From the IMG/VR virus record IMGVR_UViG_3300017917_001342, positions 124,001-188,000 of that record: DNA of 64,000 nucleotides; one strand, written 5' to 3'. This document shows positions 1 to 5,732 of this stretch, piece by piece. The DNA is from a virus. Numbering within the stretch: position 1 is the stretch's first letter; every line of letters begins with the position of its first letter. The notes under the pieces are model-generated. The model did not search any database. It had not been told where the DNA came from and saw nothing but the letters and a program-made list of their open reading frames with translations. The position numbers were made by a program, and so were the translations under genes.

Positions 1-76
1 GGCTTAAAGCAGCGGTTTGCTAAACCGTCGAGGGTCGAAAGGCCCTCCACTGGTTCGAATCCAGTACGCTCCGCCA
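1..76 (+). tRNA. tRNA-Ser(GCU), 5' end cut by the window
   Basis: Anticodon stem GCGGT/ACCGT holds loop TTGCTAA, giving anticodon GCU for AGC/AGU. A long variable arm, a T-arm with TTCGAAT and an encoded CCA follow, as expected for a class II serine tRNA. The first acceptor bases lie outside the window. Confidence 0.9.
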
Positions 77-96
77 ATAAAGTTGTCATTAACCGG

Positions 97-125
97 TTGA
101 CACTGTAACCTAAACCATATAGTAA
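97..125 (+). promoter_or_regulatory. sigma70-type promoter
   Basis: TTGACA at 97-102, a 17-nt spacer and TAGTAA at 120-125 (TATAGT overlaps it with a 15-nt spacer). It lies 28 nt upstream of the small gene at 153. Confidence 0.6.
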
Positions 126-152
126 TATGGCTGTAGCAAACGGAGAACTGCA

Positions 153-239
153 ATGGATATGGACTTTGAAGACTATCTGAACTATGTTCGTCAACTGCTT
201 GAGCAAGCCGAAGAAGACGGCTTTGAGATTGACGGATAA
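153..239 (+). CDS. 28-residue acidic peptide
   Basis: Short ORF with GGAG at 142-145 and a promoter directly upstream. The product starts MDMDFEDYL and is rich in Asp and Glu, with one predicted amphipathic helix. Family not recognised. The promoter, ribosome site and start together support it more than its length does. Confidence 0.55.
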   Translation: MDMDFEDYLNYVRQLLEQAEEDGFEIDG

Positions 240-244
240 CTGAC

Positions 245-311
245 ACTCGGTACTGCTTGGCGGTTAAAGCAGCTAAGTCGCCTTTGTTCCTAGAGGTAGA
301 GCCACACACTT
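245..311 (+). ncRNA. structured RNA motif, copy 1
   Basis: CTGCT (253-257) can pair with AGCAG (268-272) while GGCG (259-263) can pair with CGCC, an H-type pseudoknot, followed by a small hairpin and GTAGAGCCACAC (296-307). Three sequence blocks of 8, 13 and 12 nt recur in the same order at 16991-17044. It may be an independent RNA or the leader of the tRNA-Tyr precursor. Confidence 0.45.
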
Positions 312-314
312 AAT

Positions 315-398
315 GGGTCGTACCCCGCAAGGTGCGGGAGCGGACTGTAACTCCGTCGGGGAAACCCACGCTTGGTTCGATTCCAAGACGACCCACCA
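315..398 (+). tRNA. tRNA-Tyr(GUA)
   Basis: Acceptor GGGTCGT/ACGACCC with discriminator A and encoded CCA. Anticodon arm GCGGA-CTGTAAC-TCCGT gives GUA. The long variable arm fits bacterial tyrosine tRNA. Confidence 0.92.
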
Positions 399-486
399 AA
401 TACTAGGTAAGGCCCAAGGTTGGATACACGGTTGTGTGAAGGTTTGGGAGAAGCAGCAGAGCGAGAGGATGGGGCTGCGTGCTGTA
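399..486 (+). ncRNA. possible structured RNA after tRNA-Tyr
   Basis: CCCAA/TTTGGG, ACAC-GGTT-GTGT and GCAGC/GCTGC hairpins can form in this 88-nt gap. There is no T-arm or CCA. It could be a trailer of the tRNA transcript or the 3' end of the opposing gene's mRNA. Confidence 0.3.
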
Positions 487-765
487 TTACTTTGCTTCTA
501 ATGTATCGAGACGATGCTCTAACACTGCAATGGCTTGTGAATTAGCTGCAATTAGTTCTTTGAGGTCAGCTCTAAGCTTTTCTCGTTCTAATTCGCTGTT
601 AACATTCATTGCCGGTTGATTGTCGTCTGTTACTACTACAGTGACTTTTGCTTTGAGATTGAGTATTTCTTCTTGCATGCTAATCATTGAGGATATAACG
701 TAGATAACACCCGATGTTAGCACTGGCAGAAATGCAAATACTACTTTTTCTAAAATACTACTCAT
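487..765 (-). CDS. small membrane-anchored coiled-coil protein
   Basis: About 92 residues. A hydrophobic segment at residues 4-30 is followed by a charged helical region with heptad-like spacing, so it is probably an N-in anchored coiled coil. The start at 765 is preferred over 777 because a TTGGAG ribosome site overlaps the upstream ATG. The topology resembles small phage lysis accessory proteins, but no family is recognised. It is one of only four - strand genes. Confidence 0.7.
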   Translation of the reverse strand: MSSILEKVVFAFLPVLTSGVIYVISSMISMQEEILNLKAKVTVVVTDDNQPAMNVNSELEREKLRADLKELIAANSQAIAVLEHRLDTLEAK

Positions 766-801
766 GCTATGCTCCAAATTGCATACATATTTAAAGATTT
801 T

Positions 802-878
802 TGTCCCTTAGCTCAGGTGGTTAGAGCGAAGAGCTGATAACTCTTAGGTCGGTGGTTCGAGTCCACCAGGGACAACCA
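802..878 (+). tRNA. tRNA-Ile(GAU)
   Basis: Acceptor TGTCCCT/AGGGACA, discriminator A, encoded CCA. Anticodon arm AAGAG-CTGATAA-CTCTT gives GAU. T-arm GGTGG-TTCGAGT-CCACC. Confidence 0.93.
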
Positions 879-893
879 AACTAGGAGATGTCA

Positions 894-1097
894 ATGCCAC
901 AATTTAACTGTGATAGAGAATGGTGGTCTACTTTAACCAAAGAAGAACAAGATCACTGGCTTGATTTTGCAGAAAGTTGTGGTGCGCCTAGAGAACCGTT
1001 TTTAGTTGATCGCAATCCGGATTATCCAGATTTGGTTTGCATGCCCTGTGTTACTGTTGATATAGACGATGACGAATTAATAGAATTACTCCCGTAG
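894..1097 (+). CDS. small acidic protein, overlaps tRNA-Glu
   Basis: 67 residues, start chosen at 894 because AGGAG (883-887) is then 6 nt away; the ATG at 888 would be too close. It has a WW-x-x-LT-x-EE-x-x-HWL segment and an acidic C-terminus. The TAG stop lies inside the acceptor strand of the next tRNA (9-nt overlap), so mRNA and tRNA maturation compete for one transcript. Family not recognised. Confidence 0.65.
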   Translation: MPQFNCDREWWSTLTKEEQDHWLDFAESCGAPREPFLVDRNPDYPDLVCMPCVTVDIDDDELIELLP

Positions 1098-1165
1098 GAC
1101 TACTCGGTGATGGTCGCTGGCCTTTCAAGTCGGAGAAATGGGTTCGAAACCCATACGGGGGACCA
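1089..1165 (+). tRNA. tRNA-Glu(UUC)
   Basis: Acceptor CTCCCGT/ACGGGGG (one G-U pair), discriminator A, encoded CCA. Anticodon loop CTTTCAA gives UUC. T-arm ATGGG-TTCGAAA-CCCAT. Its first 9 nt are the end of the preceding CDS. Confidence 0.88.
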
Positions 1166-1178
1166 AAATTACTATGTG

Positions 1179-1335
1179 CCTGCGATGGCGAAATTGGAGA
1201 GACGCACCGGCAGGTGAGGCCGGCGGGCTCTAAGGAGTAGCAGTGAGCGAATGGGAGTAGGTCCGGAACGAAACCGCTAGCAATAGAATGCGAAAGTTAC
1301 CCCACATGTAGGTTCAAATCCTACTCGCAGCACCA
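1179..1335 (+). tRNA. tRNA-like RNA with a greatly expanded variable region
   Basis: The 5' end reads like a leucine tRNA (TGGCGAAATTGG D-loop). The 3' end is a perfect T-arm (GTAGG-TTCAAAT-CCTAC), acceptor TCGCAGC (6 of 7 pairs with CCTGCGA), A73 and CCA. The middle arm CCGGC-AGGTGAG-GCCGG would read GUG and lacks U33. About 83 nt of extra hairpins stand between that arm and the T-arm. Total length is 157 nt. It could be an intron-bearing tRNA, a decoy or a degenerate gene; I cannot decide which. Confidence 0.5.
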
Positions 1336-1342
1336 TTATTAT

Positions 1343-1440
1343 TGTCGTGTAACCTCTGTACGCTGTCGACATACGGGGGTATAGATAGGCTAGCGCAAGC
1401 CTGAAAGTGTATGTGGGTGCAACTCCTACCACGACAGCCA
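1343..1440 (+). tRNA. tRNA-like RNA with enlarged D-arm
   Basis: A perfect 7-bp acceptor TGTCGTG/CACGACA, G73 and encoded CCA. The T-arm GTGGG-TGCAACT-CCTAC has an atypical loop. The D-arm position holds a larger hairpin (ACCTC...GGGGT), and the anticodon arm TAGGC/GCCTG has an 8-nt loop TAGCGCAA, so the anticodon is ambiguous. Length 98 nt. Confidence 0.5.
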
Positions 1441-1456
1441 AACAAAAGGTTCGAGA

Positions 1457-1621
1457 ATGAATGAAGAATTATTAAAACAAGCAGAAATTGCATTGGGATC
1501 GTCATTCCGTCTTATGGAACAATATTACTTCTTAAAAAAACGCGGCTGGCATTGTTATTGGAATCTAGATACTGCTATTGCGCATGCAGCAAAAAATGTT
1601 AAATCATTGATTTGGTGTTAA
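1457..1621 (+). CDS. 54-residue hypothetical protein
   Basis: MNEELLKQAEIALG start with a weak AGG ribosome site. The protein is helical with an aromatic centre (EQYYFLKKRGW, HCYWNL). It fills the gap between two RNA genes. Family not recognised. Confidence 0.6.
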   Translation: MNEELLKQAEIALGSSFRLMEQYYFLKKRGWHCYWNLDTAIAHAAKNVKSLIWC

Positions 1622-1631
1622 TACCAATCAT

Positions 1632-1707
1632 CCCTAGGTAGCTCAGTTGGTAGAGCACGTGCCTGAAGAGCATGGTGTCGGCGGTTCGATCCCGTCCCTA
1701 GGGGCCA
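1632..1707 (+). tRNA. tRNA-Phe(GAA)
   Basis: Acceptor CCCTAGG/CCTAGGG, G73, encoded CCA. Anticodon arm CGTGC-CTGAAGA-GCATG gives GAA. Canonical cloverleaf. Confidence 0.92.
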
Positions 1708-1709
1708 TT

Positions 1710-1744
1710 AGATCAAGTCTAGCTGATCTCGAAATAAGCTAGAC
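1710..1744 (+). ncRNA. H-type pseudoknot between tRNA-Phe and a mini tRNA-like RNA
   Basis: AGATCA (1710-1715) pairs with TGATCT (1724-1729) and GTCTAGC (1717-1723) pairs with GCTAGAC (1738-1744). The two perfect helices interleave. It could be a processing signal or part of the following element. Confidence 0.45.
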
Positions 1745-1746
1745 CC

Positions 1747-1814
1747 GCTCCTGCAAGAGGATATACAGTTGTTCGAGCGACTGTATGTGGGATCGTTCCC
1801 CACCAGGAGTATCA
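1747..1814 (+). tRNA. 68-nt mini tRNA-like RNA without a D-arm
   Basis: Acceptor GCTCCTG/CAGGAGT, a T-arm GTGGG-ATCGTTC-CCCAC, and a 3' end reading ATCA instead of NCCA. A single long hairpin (ATACAGT/ACTGTAT) stands in the anticodon position and there is no D-arm. The same unusual T-loop ATCGTTC occurs in the canonical tRNA-Gly at 5349, so the phage tolerates it. Confidence 0.45.
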
Positions 1815-1820
1815 AATATC

Positions 1821-1903
1821 GCGGGCGTGGTGGAATGGTAGACACAGGAGACTTAAAATCTCCCGCTTGATGCATGTCGGTTCGAGTCCGACCGCCCGCA
1901 CCA
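1821..1903 (+). tRNA. tRNA-Leu(UAA)
   Basis: Acceptor GCGGGCG/CGCCCGC, A73, encoded CCA. Anticodon arm GGAGA-CTTAAAA-TCTCC. Class II variable arm. Confidence 0.93.
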
Positions 1904-1948
1904 AAATATAAGGTACGATAAATACTCACATAATTGGGAGTATTGGTT

Positions 1949-2452
1949 ATGCCTAGTAGAGAATTGCCGTGGATAGCAGAAGGTAAAACTGTTTTTGGTT
2001 TACACGAAACCAATAATAATCGACAACTTAGAGAGTGGCTTGTAAGTGATCGTAAAACACTAGGCGACCCCAAAGCGTTACCGTGGTGCGGCGATTACGT
2101 TGAAACTGCTATTAAGAAAAGTTTACCAAAAGAACCATTTACTGGTCCGCTTGCAGACAACCCATATTGGGCAAGAAACTGGATGAGTTTTGGTGTAGCT
2201 ACTAAACCTGTATATGGTGCAGTTGCAGTTTTCCAAAGAGAAGGCGGCGGCGGCCATGTTGGGTTTCTAGTAGGTGAAGATGCTACAGACTATTATGTAC
2301 TAGGTGGTAACCAGTCAAATGCTGTTAACATTAGCAGAATAGATAAAAAGCGTTGTTTAGGTACAAGATGGCCGAGCAGTTACAACAATCTTGGATTGAC
2401 ATTGCCTAGACTTTCTGCTACTAATATACCGAAAACAACAAACGAATTTTAA
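1949..2452 (+). CDS. TIGR02594-type NlpC/P60-like peptidase, probable endolysin
   Basis: 167 residues with the LPWCGDYV motif (Cys47) and the GHVGFLVG motif (His103). These are the Cys/His pair of the TIGR02594 cell-wall peptidase family (NlpC/P60 or CHAP fold), often found in marine phages. There is no signal peptide, so export would need a holin; candidates are the small membrane proteins at 487 and 8697. Start 1949 is chosen for TTGGGAG 8 nt upstream. It probably cleaves peptidoglycan at lysis. Confidence 0.8.
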   Translation: MPSRELPWIAEGKTVFGLHETNNNRQLREWLVSDRKTLGDPKALPWCGDYVETAIKKSLPKEPFTGPLADNPYWARNWMSFGVATKPVYGAVAVFQREGGGGHVGFLVGEDATDYYVLGGNQSNAVNISRIDKKRCLGTRWPSSYNNLGLTLPRLSATNIPKTTNEF

Positions 2453-2458
2453 GACTAT

Positions 2459-2533
2459 TGGGAGATAGTTCAGTGGTAGAACACGGGTTTTTGGTACCCG
2501 GTGTCGGGGGTTCGAGCCCTCCTCTCCCAGCCA
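2459..2533 (+). tRNA. tRNA-Gln(UUG)
   Basis: Acceptor TGGGAGA/TCTCCCA, G73, encoded CCA. Anticodon loop TTTTGGT gives UUG. First of two UUG genes (second at 8268). Confidence 0.92.
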
Positions 2534-2540
2534 ATTATGT

Positions 2541-2617
2541 CAGGGTGTAGCTTAGCCTGGTAAAGTGCCGGACCTGGACTCCGGAGACCGTTGGTTCAAC
2601 TCCAACTACCCTGACCA
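2541..2617 (+). tRNA. tRNA-Pro(UGG) with C33
   Basis: Acceptor CAGGGTG/TACCCTG keeps C1-G72 and A73, as in bacterial proline tRNA; CCA is encoded. Anticodon arm CCGGA-CCTGGAC-TCCGG places UGG at 34-36 but has C instead of U at position 33. A normal tRNA-Pro(UGG) is present at 3162. Confidence 0.85.
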
Positions 2618-2625
2618 AACTATAT

Positions 2626-2702
2626 CTGGGTATAGCTCAGTCTGATAGAGTGCTGCACTCGGAATGCAGAGGCCGCTGGTTTGAATCCAGTTACCCAGAC
2701 CA
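2626..2702 (+). tRNA. tRNA-Pro(CGG)
   Basis: Acceptor CTGGGTA/TACCCAG, A73, encoded CCA. Anticodon arm CTGCA-CTCGGAA-TGCAG gives CGG. Confidence 0.9.
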
Positions 2703-2719
2703 AACACTATAAATACTGT

Positions 2720-3022
2720 ATGCTTATAAGAGAAATACTTTCAGAACTAACATTCATGGGCAGTCCTTGCACAAAGGATTGCAGCGGACACAAAGCTGGC
2801 TATGAATGGGGCATACGTCACAAAGGCAGAACTGCTAAAAGTTGGAGCAACAGTTTCAACAACGGCACGGATATTGCTAAACAAAAAATTGCAATGCGTC
2901 CACAAGGTGGGGGTAAGCTGCCGGGTTATGTAAGCCAAACACCTAGTGCAGTCCGTAAACGTGCTCAACGAGCAGCTAGACCTGCTGTAGCACAGCCGCC
3001 GCAAGCACCTGTTGCAGAATAA
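2720..3022 (+). CDS. phage protein with MLIREILSE start, basic C-terminus
   Basis: 100 residues from the ATG at 2720; upstream in-frame codons lie inside tRNA-Pro. The start MLIREILSEL resembles a leader shared by many marine phage proteins. The centre holds CTKDCSGHKAGYEWG, with two Cys and a His, then a KRAQRAARPAV basic tail with Pro and Gln. It may bind nucleic acid. No ribosome site is visible. Confidence 0.65.
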   Translation: MLIREILSELTFMGSPCTKDCSGHKAGYEWGIRHKGRTAKSWSNSFNNGTDIAKQKIAMRPQGGGKLPGYVSQTPSAVRKRAQRAARPAVAQPPQAPVAE

Positions 3023-3027
3023 ATTAT

Positions 3028-3116
3028 AGGCATCCGGCGACGATGGAGTGTCGTGCTGGTCTCCAAAACCAGTGTCTGTAAAGACTTAGCGAGTTCGAAT
3101 CTCGCGATGCCTGCCA
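3028..3116 (+). tRNA. class II tRNA with a CCA (Trp) anticodon
   Basis: Acceptor AGGCATC/GATGCCT, G73, encoded CCA. Anticodon arm CTGGT-CTCCAAA-ACCAG would read UGG. The variable region is a real long arm (GTCT-GTAA-AGAC), unlike tryptophan tRNAs. A long arm plus G73 is what SerRS recognises, so the charged amino acid is uncertain. A normal tRNA-Trp(CCA) lies at 15223. Confidence 0.8.
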
Positions 3117-3161
3117 AAAAAGAACTTGTATTAAACGAGTTAAATAGTATACTTAAAAAGT

Positions 3162-3238
3162 CGGAGTGTAGCTCAGTTTGGTAGAGCGCCTGGTTTGGGA
3201 CCAGGATGTCGTGGGTTCAAATCCTGCCACTCCGACCA
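3162..3238 (+). tRNA. tRNA-Pro(UGG)
   Basis: Acceptor CGGAGTG/CACTCCG with C1-G72 and A73, encoded CCA. Anticodon arm CCTGG-TTTGGGA-CCAGG. Canonical. Confidence 0.93.
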
Positions 3239-3263
3239 TTTTATTTTGTACTGTGGGGCAATA

Positions 3264-3410
3264 ATGTGTAAGTCTAGTATAGAATACGCAGAATTAGCAG
3301 GTATCAACATATCTGCGTCAAATCTTTCAGCAAAAAAAGACTTGACAAAAGACGAAGAAACTGTTTTAACTTGGCTTACAAAACGTGCAGAATATTTGAA
3401 AAAACTATAG
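3264..3410 (+). CDS. 48-residue hypothetical protein
   Basis: MCKSSIEYAELAG start at the ATG 3264, following GGGGCAAT. It is charged and helical, ending TWLTKRAEYLKKL. It ends in TAG four bases before tRNA-Arg. Family not recognised. Confidence 0.55.
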   Translation: MCKSSIEYAELAGINISASNLSAKKDLTKDEETVLTWLTKRAEYLKKL

Positions 3411-3414
3411 TTAC

Positions 3415-3491
3415 GCCTTCGTAGCTCAGTGGACTAGAGCGGTGCGCTTCGAACGCATTGGCCGGGGGTTCGAATCCCTCCGAGGGCTCCA
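3415..3491 (+). tRNA. tRNA-Arg(UCG)
   Basis: Acceptor GCCTTCG/CGAGGGC, T73, encoded CCA. Anticodon arm GTGCG-CTTCGAA-CGCAT gives UCG. Confidence 0.92.
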
Positions 3492-3556
3492 TTTTAACCT
3501 GTGAACACTGTGTTCACCCTGTATCAGTAAGCAGGCGCGGTATGTGAGAGGACAAT

Positions 3557-3817
3557 ATGAAAACACCCGATGAAAAACAAAAATTCTACGAAACATGCAG
3601 TGCAATATTGAACATTGCACATGAATATAATACTCCTGTAAGACGTAGAACAAGATGGAATACAAGACGACTTGGTAACGGTAGATATCCGGGCTTTGGA
3701 CTAATTCAATGCTTTGGCAGTACTGTGCGAGTTGTTAGTAAACAAGGTACGCGAATGTTCAAAACCTACGAAGAAGTTTATGAATATTTGCATAAAACTA
3801 TTAACATTATAGAATAA
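3557..3817 (+). CDS. 86-residue basic hypothetical protein
   Basis: Strong GAGAGGAC ribosome site. The N-terminal half is helical; the middle has RRRTRWNTRR and GNGRYPGFGLIQ, suggesting a small nucleic-acid-binding fold with a beta segment (STVRVVSKQGTRMF). Family not recognised. Confidence 0.7.
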   Translation: MKTPDEKQKFYETCSAILNIAHEYNTPVRRRTRWNTRRLGNGRYPGFGLIQCFGSTVRVVSKQGTRMFKTYEEVYEYLHKTINIIE

Positions 3818-3819
3818 AT

Positions 3820-3893
3820 GGCTGCGTGATGAAATGGTATCATACCGGATTGTCTATCCGAGGTCGTGGGTTCGATTCCCATCGCGGTCGCCA
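3820..3893 (+). tRNA. tRNA-Asp(GUC), copy 1
   Basis: Acceptor GGCTGCG/CGCGGTC with G-U pairs, G73, encoded CCA. Anticodon loop TTGTCTA gives GUC. Confidence 0.9.
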
Positions 3894-3900
3894 ATTTTTA

Positions 3901-3990
3901 GGATAGATGGCCGAGAGGCTTAAGGCGTTGCTCTCGAAAAGCAAAGGCGGGTAACACCGTCCGTGAGTTCGAATCTCACTCTATCCGCCA
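3901..3990 (+). tRNA. tRNA-Ser(CGA)
   Basis: Acceptor GGATAGA/TCTATCC, G73, encoded CCA. Anticodon arm TTGCT-CTCGAAA-AGCAA. Long variable arm. Confidence 0.93.
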
Positions 3991-4001
3991 TAGTGAATTT
4001 T

Positions 4002-4077
4002 GGGGTCTTAGCTCAGTTGGGAGAGCGGTAGCTTTGCAAGCTTCAGGTCATCGGTTCGATCCCGATAGGCTCCACCA
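4002..4077 (+). tRNA. tRNA-Ala(UGC), copy 1
   Basis: Acceptor GGGGTCT/AGGCTCC, A73, encoded CCA. Anticodon loop TTTGCAA gives UGC. Confidence 0.92.
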
Positions 4078-4080
4078 AAA

Positions 4081-4213
4081 TTAAAGTACTGCGAAAGTGG
4101 TCCTACGGGAGATACGGGTATCTTCCAGTTAAAACAAAAACCCTCCGACGAGTGGACGTAATGCGTCAGAAAACATGCTATTTGATACGACATGCAATGT
4201 CGCAGTACTTTAA
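4081..4213 (+). ncRNA. 133-nt structured RNA closed by a 14-bp perfect helix
   Basis: The ends 4081-4094 and 4200-4213 are perfect reverse complements. Inside, TCC-TACG-GGA (UNCG-type loop), GATA-CGGG-TATC and GACG-TAAT-GCGTC hairpins form a multibranched RNA. There is no T-arm or CCA and no plausible ORF. It lies between tRNA-Ala and tRNA-Thr, so it is probably excised from the tRNA transcript. Confidence 0.6.
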
Positions 4214-4221
4214 ACTATAAC

Positions 4222-4296
4222 GCCCTAATAGCTCAGTGGTAGAGCAACCGCCTTGTAAGCGGTAGGCCGGGAGTTCAAATCTCTCTTGGGGCACCA
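4222..4296 (+). tRNA. tRNA-Thr(UGU), copy 1
   Basis: Acceptor GCCCTAA/TTGGGGC, A73, encoded CCA. Anticodon arm ACCGC-CTTGTAA-GCGGT. Confidence 0.93.
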
Positions 4297-4302
4297 TAAT
4301 AT

Positions 4303-4377
4303 GCGGGATTAGCGCAGTGGTAGCGCACCTCCTTTACACGGAGAGGGTCGGGAGTTCGAATCTCTCATCCCGCACCA
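4303..4377 (+). tRNA. tRNA-Val(UAC), copy 1
   Basis: Acceptor GCGGGAT/ATCCCGC, A73, encoded CCA. Anticodon loop TTTACAC gives UAC. Confidence 0.93.
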
Positions 4378-4415
4378 TATTATCTGTATAACTAAGTTGT
4401 ATGCAGGATACCAAG

Positions 4416-5177
4416 ATGTCGTCTAACCTTTATATAGATAAATTCAAAAAAACCGTTTTAAATCCAAATATAGTTTGGGACACTGATGAAAATACTGACA
4501 TGTGGGTGTTAGATGTGTTTGGATTTGATCGAACTGGTACTTTTATCGATGCAGGTGCAGCCGGAAGAAGCAACAGTTACAACTTAGAAACACACTTTAA
4601 CTGGTCCGGTATTTGTTTAGAACCACACGAAAAATCCTATAAAGAACTAGTCGAATCTGGTAGAAAATTAGTATTAAACAAATGTCTATACGGATACAGC
4701 GGTGAAGTTGAATTCTATGAGTGCAATGGTATTGTACCCGGTAAAACTAACAAAAATGGTGGCGATTGGGTGTCTGATCAATTAAGCTGCATACCGCAAC
4801 ATATTATGCCATGGCATGAAAACGATGTAAAATCAACTGGTAAACTGGTTAGAAAAACTGCTGTTACAATTAGCGAATTACTAGCTACCTATAACATTCA
4901 AACACCTATAGAACTGTTATTGATGGACATCGAAGGGTCTGAAGAATCTGTAATAGAAACGTTACCGTTCGATAGTTGTGTATTTTTGTCAATGGTAATA
5001 GAAAACGGTTTACGATTTGCTGAGTTGCTGTATAATAACAATTACTATATGGTAGAAAATCCCTATAGAGAAAAACCCTACTACGATTATTACTTTTTAC
5101 ACGAGTCGATGATACAACAGTATCCACATAAAATTTACTCGTTAAGTGACATAATAAACATGCGAAATACAAATTAA
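4416..5177 (+). CDS. FkbM-family SAM-dependent methyltransferase
   Basis: 253 residues from 4416, where AGGA lies 7 nt upstream. The SAM-binding segment FIDAGAAGRSNSY is near residue 45, followed by LEPHEKSYKEL, the acidic loop of the Rossmann fold. LLLMDIEGSEESVIETLP is the FkbM signature. FkbM enzymes O-methylate sugars or small molecules; in phages they often sit among glycan or structural genes. No partner gene is nearby, so the substrate is unknown. Confidence 0.8.
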   Translation: MSSNLYIDKFKKTVLNPNIVWDTDENTDMWVLDVFGFDRTGTFIDAGAAGRSNSYNLETHFNWSGICLEPHEKSYKELVESGRKLVLNKCLYGYSGEVEFYECNGIVPGKTNKNGGDWVSDQLSCIPQHIMPWHENDVKSTGKLVRKTAVTISELLATYNIQTPIELLLMDIEGSEESVIETLPFDSCVFLSMVIENGLRFAELLYNNNYYMVENPYREKPYYDYYFLHESMIQQYPHKIYSLSDIINMRNTN

Positions 5178-5178
5178 T

Positions 5179-5254
5179 GGCCTGTTAGTCGAGTGGTTAA
5201 GACGCCTGCCTGTCACGCAGGAGAACACCGGTTCAATCCCGGTACAGGTCGCCA
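5179..5254 (+). tRNA. tRNA-Asp(GUC), copy 2
   Basis: Acceptor GGCCTGT/ACAGGTC, G73, encoded CCA. Anticodon arm CCTGC-CTGTCAC-GCAGG. Confidence 0.92.
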
Positions 5255-5257
5255 TTG

Positions 5258-5346
5258 GTGTTGAGACTGTCCCAACTTAGCGGTGGTTCTCCCTGGGATG
5301 AGATTACGTTCAATAGGGGCCCAGATCGACCACAGGCAGACTAACA
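5258..5346 (+). ncRNA. irregular long hairpin RNA between two tRNAs
   Basis: Nested helices TGTT/AACA, CTGTC/GGCAG, GTGGT/ACCAC and CTGGG/CCCAG are visible, with a loop reading ACGTTCAATAG that looks like a T-loop. There is no ORF and no CCA. Confidence 0.4.
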
Positions 5347-5348
5347 AT

Positions 5349-5422
5349 GCGGGTATCGTATAAAGGTATTACATCTGCTTGCCAAGCAGAAGAAATGGGA
5401 TCGTTCCCCATTACCCGCTCCA
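5349..5422 (+). tRNA. tRNA-Gly(GCC), copy 1, with T-loop ATCGTTC
   Basis: Acceptor GCGGGTA/TACCCGC, T73, encoded CCA. Anticodon arm TCTGC-TTGCCAA-GCAGA. The T-loop is ATCGTTC instead of TTCGANT, so the usual T54-A58 pair is missing. Confidence 0.9.
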
Positions 5423-5436
5423 ATAAATAGAATCAT

Positions 5437-5511
5437 GCTGCCATAGCTCAGTGGTAGAGCTACTGATTAGTAATCAGTGGGTCGGGAGTTCGAATCTCTC
5501 TGGCAGCACCA
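5437..5511 (+). tRNA. tRNA-Thr(AGU)
   Basis: Acceptor GCTGCCA/TGGCAGC, A73, encoded CCA. Anticodon arm ACTGA-TTAGTAA-TCAGT. A34 would need conversion to inosine to read more than ACU. Confidence 0.9.
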
Positions 5512-5518
5512 TAATCAC

Positions 5519-5593
5519 GGGTTTGTAGCTCAACGGTAGAGCAGGTGTCTCTAAAACATCGAGGTGTGGGTTCGAATCCCATCTTACCCGCCA
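5519..5593 (+). tRNA. amber suppressor tRNA(CUA)
   Basis: The cloverleaf is complete: D-arm GCTC/GAGC, anticodon arm GGTGT-CTCTAAA-ACATC with U33 and anticodon CUA, T-arm GTGGG-TTCGAAT-CCCAT, G73, encoded CCA. The acceptor GGGTTTG/CTTACCC has two U-U mismatches. It would decode UAG. UAG still ends about six genes here (894, 3264, 6695, 22211, 42131, 53316), so it is rare as a stop, not abolished. Confidence 0.85.
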
Positions 5594-5599
5594 ATTTTG

Positions 5600-5715
5600 T
5601 ATAAGTAACAATGAGATAGCATCAGAAGAGGAAAAGATGCCAAACGACGGTCATAGACTATAGCCATCAGGAACATGGTAGCTTGATCGACGCTCCCGTG
5701 CTCTTGATGGCGTTA
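5600..5715 (+). ncRNA. structured leader region
   Basis: GCCATCA and TTGATGGC near 5663 and 5703 can pair across about 35 nt; further short hairpins occur upstream. No ORF. It is probably the 5' leader of the following gene, whose AAGGAG site lies just after it. Confidence 0.35.
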
Positions 5716-5732
5716 ACATTAAGGAGCACGGA

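Noticed and set aside
1179-1335. Group I intron in the expanded leucine-like tRNA
   Set aside because: The extra part is about 70-80 nt, too short for a group I core, and no P3/P7 sequences are visible.
4085-4170. TCCTACGGGAG and GACGAGTGG in the RNA at 4081, as in 16S rRNA
   Set aside because: The first is a generic UNCG-type hairpin and the order is reversed relative to 16S, so chance is the simpler reading.
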